Part shown: piece after piece, positions 46,508 to 64,000 of the stretch
How the letters are laid out: each line of letters begins with the position of its first letter
How positions within the stretch are numbered: position 1 is the first letter of the stretch
Origin: Antennarius striatus
Lineage: Eukaryota > Chordata > Actinopteri > Lophiiformes > Antennariidae
Length of the DNA stretch: 64,000 nt
Direction of reading: 5' to 3'
Assembly (NCBI RefSeq): GCF_040054535.1
Contig: NC_090794.1
Coordinates: 6,797,001-6,861,000, forward strand
Notes under the pieces: model-generated
Database searches by the model: none
The model's input: the letters and a program-made list of their open reading frames with translations, nothing else
Told to the model about the DNA's origin: nothing
Position numbers and translations under genes: made by a program

Positions 46508-49500
46508 ATGGCCAGCTTGAAGACGGTTGCTGCACTCATTGGAGCTTTTCTCATTTTGAAGGTATTTGATTTTATTTTTTTTAAATAAGTGTGTCATGAA
46601 AATAAGAAACAGACGTGATAATATTGCTGAAGGTTTAAAATGAAACCTGTGTCTTTTTTTCTTCGCCAGGTGAAAGCTGCTCCAACATATACCGGTTGGT
46701 TCAATTAAGCTTTACTGATCATATGCCATATAAAACAATCTTTATTTATTGCTTTTTAAATATGGAAATAAAAACCATCCTGTAGGTGATGATGCAGATG
46801 CTGGTGAACTGAGGGAAGACATACTGGAGATCAATAGAGGTATTGATGCACCATTTTGTTGACATACACATTTACTCAGATGGATATACAGTACTTAGTG
46901 CATTATGTGTTCTTATTGCTCCAGGGTTGAAACACCTGTTTGAGGGAGACATCGCTGGTAACGTAAGAAGAGCATCTACATAGAGATTTGTTTGTCTAGA
47001 ACTGTTAGTCATGTTCATTTCTTGAATTGTGCCATGCAGCCCACCAGAAATGGAATCCTTGATCAAACAAGAAGATGGAAGTTTCCCATCCCCTACATAT
47101 TAACTGATTCCTTGGGTATGCTGTGCACACACAGATATGTAGTTTACCCGCAAATCATTTGATGCTGATGCAATAATGTTCTGATCTGAATTATTCTAGA
47201 GCTGAATGCTAAGGGTGTGATCCTCCAGGCTTTTGAGGAATATCGTCTGAGATCCTGCGTGGACTTCAAGCCCTATGAAGGAGAGTCCAGCTATATCTCC
47301 TTCACCAAGCTGTCTGGGTGAGCTGTAGTACATCACACTGTCAGGAAAGATCTTAGATGTTGCACAACTTTATGAGCCTGCTGTCAAGTCATCAAACCCA
47401 AGACCTTAAGAGCCAGAGATTAAGGAATGCTTATGAGATGAACTGCTTTTTTTATTGTCTCATTAATAGGACAAGAGGGTGTTTGTGTTATCATTTGAAT
47501 TTTCCATTCATTCAGGTGCTGGTCATATGTTGGAGATGATAAAACAGGGCAGAATGTGTCCATTGGTGCCAGGTGTGACACTAAGTCCATTGTGCAGCAT
47601 GAGCTCCTCCATGCTCTGGGCTTTTACCACGAACAATCTCGCTCCGATAGAGATGACTACGTCAAAATCTGGTGGGATCAAATTGAAGAAGGTGGGTCAC
47701 AGGTTCCTTTTTTATATTGGAAAAGTGGTGCAGTATAAGACATTAATTTACTTATTAAACCAGCCAGCTGGCTAACTAATTAGCTAGTTTGCTCAGTAAA
47801 TGCAGCCACTCAATGTTACTCAATGTTACTCCGTCCTCTCAGGGATGGAGCACAACTTCAACAAGTATGAGGATGACTTCATCACTGATCTGAACACGCC
47901 ATATGACTATGAGTCCATTATGCACTACAGACCCTTTTCTTTCAACAAGAATGAAAGCATCCCCACAATTACCACCACCATTCCCCAGTTCAATGACGTC
48001 ATTGGCCAGAGGCTGGACTTCAGCGCTGTGGACATCACCAGAGTCAACCGTATGTACGACTGTGGTGAGTATCGTCTTCATACCTCAAGGTTGAACAACA
48101 GGGTCCCAAAGTCAGACTCACATTCATCTTTTCTCCATCCATGCTGTTATGCCTCACTCTTGGAATTGGTGTTATTTGTTGGTAACTTGATGATGCTGTT
48201 CCAGCAAACACTCTCACCCTCCTGGACCAGTGCTCCTTTGAGCTGATCAACATGTGTGGGATGATCCAGAACGAAGAGGACAAAGCAGATTGGGTCCAGG
48301 TGCTGAGTAGCCCGGGTGATACGGACCACACCCTGGTGGGACGCTGCAGAGGTGCTGAACGAAATGTGTTCATCATACACAAACATATGTAAAATTTAAA
48401 TCTAAAAAATAAAAAAAAGATGATCATATAAGCAGTGACTTTAAAGAATCATATACTCTCAATTTCGTAATGAAAAGACAGCAGTTACGGATTTTTAAAT
48501 GTGTTAAATTAAATTAAGATTAAAAATTCTCAATTAAATGATTACATTTTCATTCATTAATAAGATCATTAAACATGATTTCAGAAAATAAGTTTTTTTT
48601 TAATTATGCAGAAATATATTTTATATTTTCAAAAAGAAAAAAAAAATCATACCAAGCAAGCAGCCACCTTCTCCTAGACATCTGTATCACATAAAATATT
48701 TAAAGCTATGCTACGGTCTAAAATAATACATATTCAGAAAAAAATGTTAAATTATCTAATCCTCTTTTAAATTGTCCAATATTGCTTTCTAAAAATTTTA
48801 CTTGTTCTTTCTAAATGTAACATATTCAACAAGATCTACAGTTTGATGTTTTTGTGTCTTAATATCCAATAGCTGATGAGCTGTATTGTTTGGTTGACGT
48901 GTATATGATGTAATAGAAGGGCAGTTGCTTACACAAAGTAAAATGCTCCTCATTCTCTTTTTAGATTCTGGCTACTTCATGAAGTTTGACACATCTTCTG
49001 GGCCAGTTGGAACCAGTGCCATGCTGGAGTCACGCATCCTCTACCCCAAAAGAAACGAGCAGTGCCTGCAGTTCTTCTACAAGATGACTGGAGCAGCTGG
49101 AGACAAGCTGGTGATTTGGGTCAGGGCTGATGACGGGACAGGGAGTGTGAGCAGCTTGAAGAAGTTTCACACCATTACAGGCACTTACTTTTATAATAAT
49201 TACATTTTTGTATAGAACACTTGAAATTGCTAACAGCTGTTCAGACTGTAGCTGTTGAGTTTATTGCATCCTTAGAAAAGTCACTTATATTTACTGGTTT
49301 CCAGGTGATGGAGATGGTGCTTGGAAAATTGCTCACGTGACTCTCAAGGTGACAGAGAAGTTCCGCTATCTCTTCCAGGGCATCAGAGGAACCGGCAGCT
49401 CCTCAGGCGCCATATTGATCGATGATGTCACTCTAACTGAGACCGTTTGCCCCAATGTCGTCTGGCAAATCCAGAACTTCACCAATCTTCTCACTACCAC

Positions 49501-50499
49501 TCCGTTTAACAGTTCAGTTAAAAGCGGGTGCTTCTACAACCCAGAGGGTTACTCGTTCGGCATCAGCGTGTACCCAAATGGAAAGGCAAGCGGCTACGAA
49601 GAATACGTCGGCTTGACCATGCACCTCTGCAGCGGAGAAAACGACGCTGTGATGGAGTGGCCAGCCAGAAACAGACAGATGACCCTCGTGGCTATGGATC
49701 AGGACCCTGATGTAAAACTCAGAATGTCCTCAACGAGAAGCTTCACCACAGGTACGCCCAGGTCACAAGAATCTAGGAAAAGCTTTAGCTTCTAGCTAAA
49801 TTCCAGCTGGTTAAGAAACAGTTTTGCATTTATTTGTTCATGATATGAGATTGTGGTCAATTACCGGTAATTGTCTTGGGAATTAACATCATCATTTGAG
49901 GACAATCCTACTTATCTTAGTGTGTGGATTGTGAAAGTGTTCAGGAAGTCAATATGTTAAACAGAGCACATTTACACATCTCAGAAATGTCTAGTTCATT
50001 AACGCAAGCATACAATTTCCATTCTACCCTTGTTCCACTTTGAATATAAGGTGTTATATTTACAAAATCCATAATTTATGCAACTCTTACTGACTTTTTC
50101 ATTTTGTTCTGACCTTTTTTGAACTAAATACTAAACCTTTTTTGTTTTTCATGACTGTTTTCCCCACAGATACTCATCCTCGCTGGAACAGACCCACAGC
50201 TTCTTCAGGAGCAGTGTATGATAAGAGCTGCCAGTGCTACCGTGGTCCAGAATATGGCTGGAGCACATTCCTCTATCACAATCATCTGAAAAGTAGGAGC
50301 TTCCTCAAGAACAATGACCTCATCATCACTGCTGACTTCAATGGTGAGAATCAGAAATATCAGCTCCTCCACATGACTGTAAATGTCAGATTCCTTTTTG
50401 CTCCTTTTCTTCTATTAACCTGTTGCTTCCTTAGATTTGACCCATCTTATCAAGACTGAGGTGCCTGTCCTACTGAGTGACGGAACAACCCTTCTATAA
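46508..50499 (+). CDS. mep1a: meprin A subunit alpha-like metalloprotease, copy 2
   Basis: Thirteen exons: 46508-46561, 46670-46694, 46786-46839, 46925-46962, 47040-47115, 47200-47317, 47516-47691, 47843-48064, 48205-48351, 48965-49180, 49305-49751, 50170-50343, 50435-50499; 1812 nt, 603 residues. Exons 2, 5 to 10 and 12 have exactly the lengths of the first copy (25, 76, 118, 176, 222, 147, 216 and 174 nt), which shows a tandem duplication. Signal peptide 1 to about 22, propeptide switch FEGD (50-53), activation region TRRW, zinc motif [12 protein letters not shown] (150-161), Met-turn SIMHY, then MAM and MATH domains; cysteines and catalytic residues are intact. It ends at [21 protein letters not shown], again without EGF and membrane segments. 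Exon 10 ends at a GC donor (ACAG/GCACTT, intron 49181-49304); the first copy has GT there. Sequence is nearer to human meprin alpha ([15 protein letters not shown]) than copy 1 in several places. Confidence 0.95.
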
Positions 50500-50585
50500 A
50501 TTGAGAAGTGTGTGTGGTGAATGAAGGGTAGGTTTTGTGTAAGTACCTGGGGTTGTCTTTGCAGGAGTGAATGCATACAGCATGC

Positions 50586-50591
50586 AATAAA
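50586..50591 (+). terminator. mep1a: AATAAA polyadenylation signal, second meprin gene
   Basis: The hexamer lies 87 bases after the stop codon and is followed by GTGGTGGATGGGT, a GU-rich element. It gives a very short 3' UTR. Confidence 0.7.
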
Positions 50592-50956
50592 GTGGTGGAT
50601 GGGTAAACAAAACAGAGGCCTTGAAATAATACCCTCCATGGCAGGGGTCATAAATTTTCACCCAAATACCATTGAAGGGAATCCTGTCACAGACCCCTGG
50701 GGGACCCCATGATGTGACTGTCTTGACATAAAGACTTGAAGCAGAGGTTGAGGATCCAAATCTTTCAGTTTAAAAATAGGCTTAATAATAAATTAACTGA
50801 GAGAAATCAACGTCCTGCATCTTATATTCACACATGTAAACATGTCATCCATAACCAAATTAGTGAAACATCATCAATTTGATTACCAAATGAACCCATC
50901 CAATCAGGAAGTGGATCCTGAGTGGATGAATGAACTATATAAGGACAAGTGTTTTA

Positions 50957-51020
50957 TTAGATTAGATTAGATTAGATTAGATTAGATTACACTAGATTAG
51001 ATTACACTAGATTATATTAG
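50957..51020. repeat. (GATTA)n pentamer repeat
   Basis: Uniform ATTAG units are followed by units interrupted with CACT (ATTACACTAG) twice. Confidence 0.92.
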
Positions 51021-51679
51021 ATTCGTAATTTGCTCTCCTCTGCTTCTTTAAGTCCTTTTTACCCTGACATAATTAGATATAATAGATACAATTTATGTTA
51101 AAGAACCAAATGTCCCAATTCTGCAATAGATTATGATTTAAAATAATATTTTTATATTTATATATATCTTACTTGCCCATCTTATTTAAAATGAATGAAG
51201 TCTGATGCTGCATACACACGTCTCTGCCCACTGCTTTCATCTCATTGTTTCATATCTAAACTAGAGATTTTTTTGTTTCAGGAAATATCATTTCACACTT
51301 TCTATTCTTTCTCAGGTGAACATCGAGCCAGACTTCCTTCTATACTGGTAATACATGTGAGGAGCCAAACATGGACAAAATTATTCTGGGAGCTCAGAAG
51401 TCTTCGAGGTCAGAAGTCAGATGAATAACGTGTCGTCTGCATTCATTCAACAGGGAAAACAAGATTTAGTTTAAAAAACAGCTCTATGTCACCCACAGTG
51501 TAATGAAAAATAAAAGACGATATATTCCTTCTGTTTAATTTCATAAACTATTATCTCCTATACATAGAATGTAGGAGCTACACTACAGGACATGTTTCAC
51601 GACACTTTAAAACGAAACAAACTTATCTAATTTGTTCTGTATGTAACCAGCTAACACACTGACTGGGACATACAGAACA

Positions 51680-51703
51680 TATATATATATATATATATAT
51701 ATA
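51680..51703. repeat. (AT)n microsatellite
   Basis: About twelve AT units between ACAGAAC and TAATTAATTAC. Confidence 0.92.
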
Positions 51704-52248
51704 ATTAATTACAAAATTGTAGAGCAGGATTTGTCTCAGCTGGTGCTACTGCAATTCACTGATAACAATTCTAACAAATCAACAAGTAACATTGTACTTT
51801 TTAGGATTCATTCAACACTACAAAATCAAATGTGTTCTCTCGCAGGCTTCAGGCAGAGCTTTAAAAGTGTTGGCTGCTGCTTCTGTCTTGGCGATCTGTA
51901 ACAAAAAGTCAACAACAAGTAATCAGAACATCTAAAGACCAGCCTCACAAACCCAAAAATGATGTTTTCTACTCACATGTAGTGTAAAACTGACTCGTTT
52001 TGTTTAAACTGCATTACAAACTGACTGCTGTAATTAGAAAAACCTAATGTGGCCTCATTTAATAAACAAGGCTAAACAGGGCTAATCTGCACCTAAAATT
52101 ATATCACCTTTAATTATGACTTGGTAAGGGAGTATTAATTGCTCACTCAGAGATATTTGGTGCTCAATGAAAGCTCTCACATGTTTGCACAACGTCATGT
52201 TCAAGTAAAATTAGTTTTCAAAGTTTGGAATAATTGCAGATGGAGTAC

Positions 52249-52414
52249 AGTAGTACCTTGGAATACAACATTAATTCCTTCCAGGACTGCCTTGCCCCAA
52301 AGCACGGCCTGTATATCTTGGGTTTTTGCTCTTTGTGGAACAAAAATATGGACGGAGCAACGACTCATATCTCAAAAAACTCATGTCGAGTCACTTGTAT
52401 CTCAAGGTACTACT
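52249..52414. mobile_element. MITE with 12-bp perfect terminal inverted repeats
   Basis: The left end AGTAGTACCTTG (52249-52260) and right end CAAGGTACTACT (52403-52414) are exact reverse complements. The similarity continues a few bases inward (GAATAC against AGATAC). Internal sequence such as TTAATTCCTTCCAGGACTG and GACTCATATCTCAAAAA matches the style of a widespread vertebrate nonautonomous mariner-like repeat (ATTCGTTCC-AGGACTG-CTCGTATCTCAA). No transposase is encoded. It lies 62 bases downstream of the adhesion GPCR stop codon, inside the presumed 3' UTR. Confidence 0.75.
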
Positions 52415-52475
52415 TGAGATTCAAAGATTAAGAGTGCTTTGGAAACCATTAATGAAAGACAACTGACCTCAGCCT

Positions 52476-63506
<11,031 letters not shown>

Positions 63507-64000
63507 GGTACAGAATGCAGATGATTAACCCGTCAGCTTTGCTGCAGCTATAACAGAAATCCAACTGTACTTCATATCTACCATGCATATGTCAAATTGG
63601 AGTCAAAGAAAATGAGCTTATCTCTTAGACAGCCTGTACAATGCTGGGAAGGAAGAGTGCCTTGAGGTTGATGGGTACTGCGGGGGGGGGGGGGGGGGGA
63701 CAAGACACTGATGTTTTAAGACCATTTGCATGGATGACATTTCTCCATTTGGATTGCCTTGACTGAAATACGCACAGAGCGTTCCAGCTTTCCATCGATA
63801 TTTACCTACCAAATGAGACATTCTCCTTGAGAAGGTCAAGGAGTGAGCCCAGCTTAGTCTGGGCTCACGAAACCTGCAGCTGAAGATCTTTGATTGTCAC
63901 CAAAATGGGTGGTTTCACAGATACAATGGGACTTGCACTTAAAAGATCTGAATGCTTCTCTCACCACAGTTTATAATCAAAGTATCATACTGCAGTGAGT
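63507..64000. other. 5' flank of the adhesion GPCR gene
   Basis: It contains an 18-G run on the plus strand (63682-63699) and a 10-bp perfect stem GTGAGCCCAG/CTGGGCTCAC (63843-63868, 6-nt loop). No coding exon is supported. Promoter elements are not clear; TTATAG on the minus strand near 63550 is a weak TATA candidate. Confidence 0.4.

Larger units (their letters stand above)
50620..52240. other. spacer between convergent meprin and adhesion GPCR genes
   Basis: The two genes converge here. The stretch holds a GATTA repeat (50957-51020) and an AT repeat (51680-51703), with no supported exon. The adhesion GPCR 3' UTR probably occupies its right part. ATTAAA on the minus strand at 52114-52109 is a possible polyadenylation signal. 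Confidence 0.5.

Overview
The window looks like nuclear DNA of a ray-finned (teleost) fish. Genes are split by GT-AG introns, the protein-coding exons read as vertebrate families, and there are many AC, AAT, TGAA and pentanucleotide microsatellites. Short retroposon tails typical of teleosts are scattered throughout: a GGGATTAATAAAGTAT-type tail, a GGGATAGGCTCCAG...(GAAT)n tail, and an RTE-like 3' end. I did not assign a species. All exon boundaries below were read by eye from splice signals, reading phase and protein family. They have not been checked against transcripts.

Layout: (1) 1-24 kb is gene-poor and repeat-rich. It holds a CGTAA/CATAA pentamer array, a degenerate TCTAA satellite, AC repeats, one Ty3/Gypsy integrase fossil, LINE-like tails, a possible unassigned terminal exon on the minus strand (8940-9072), and a poly(A)-tailed retroposed 3' end (23586-24070, minus). 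(2) 24.1-27.5 kb holds MGAT2, with a single coding exon, a likely 5' UTR intron and a long 3' UTR. (3) 28.4-35.5 kb holds BROX, with 12 coding exons giving 410 residues and a promoter carrying a perfect CLEAR-type E-box. (4) 37.3-38.7 kb holds a FAM177 family gene, probably FAM177B by its position next to BROX. (5) 39.3-40.4 kb holds an intact tRNA-Ser(GCU) on the minus strand, a decayed tRNA-Ser-like copy and a TGAA array. (6) 40.7-50.6 kb holds two tandem meprin A alpha-like metalloprotease genes on the plus strand (604 and 603 residues, 13 coding exons each, almost identical exon lengths). Both stop after the MATH domain, without the EGF and membrane segments of mammalian meprin alpha. (7) 52.5-63.5 kb, minus strand, holds an adhesion GPCR of subfamily F (GPR116/ADGRF5-like). 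It has a SEA-like region, two Ig-like domains, a hormone-receptor-like Cys domain, GAIN/GPS, seven membrane helices and a very short tail. A MITE lies in its presumed 3' UTR, an RTE LINE remnant in one intron, and a 120-bp AAT array right behind a splice donor.

How the genes relate: they do not form one pathway. BROX-FAM177B is a conserved pair (human 1q41), and MEP1A-ADGRF is another (human 6p12). Here the two pairs sit side by side, next to an MGAT2 gene whose human counterpart is on chromosome 14. The two meprins are a tandem duplication, and one of them has acquired a GC-AG intron. The items most worth a second look are the two GC-AG introns, the CLEAR motif upstream of BROX, the shortened secreted-type meprin pair, the candidate terminal exon at 8940-9072, and the hairpins and repeat arrays.
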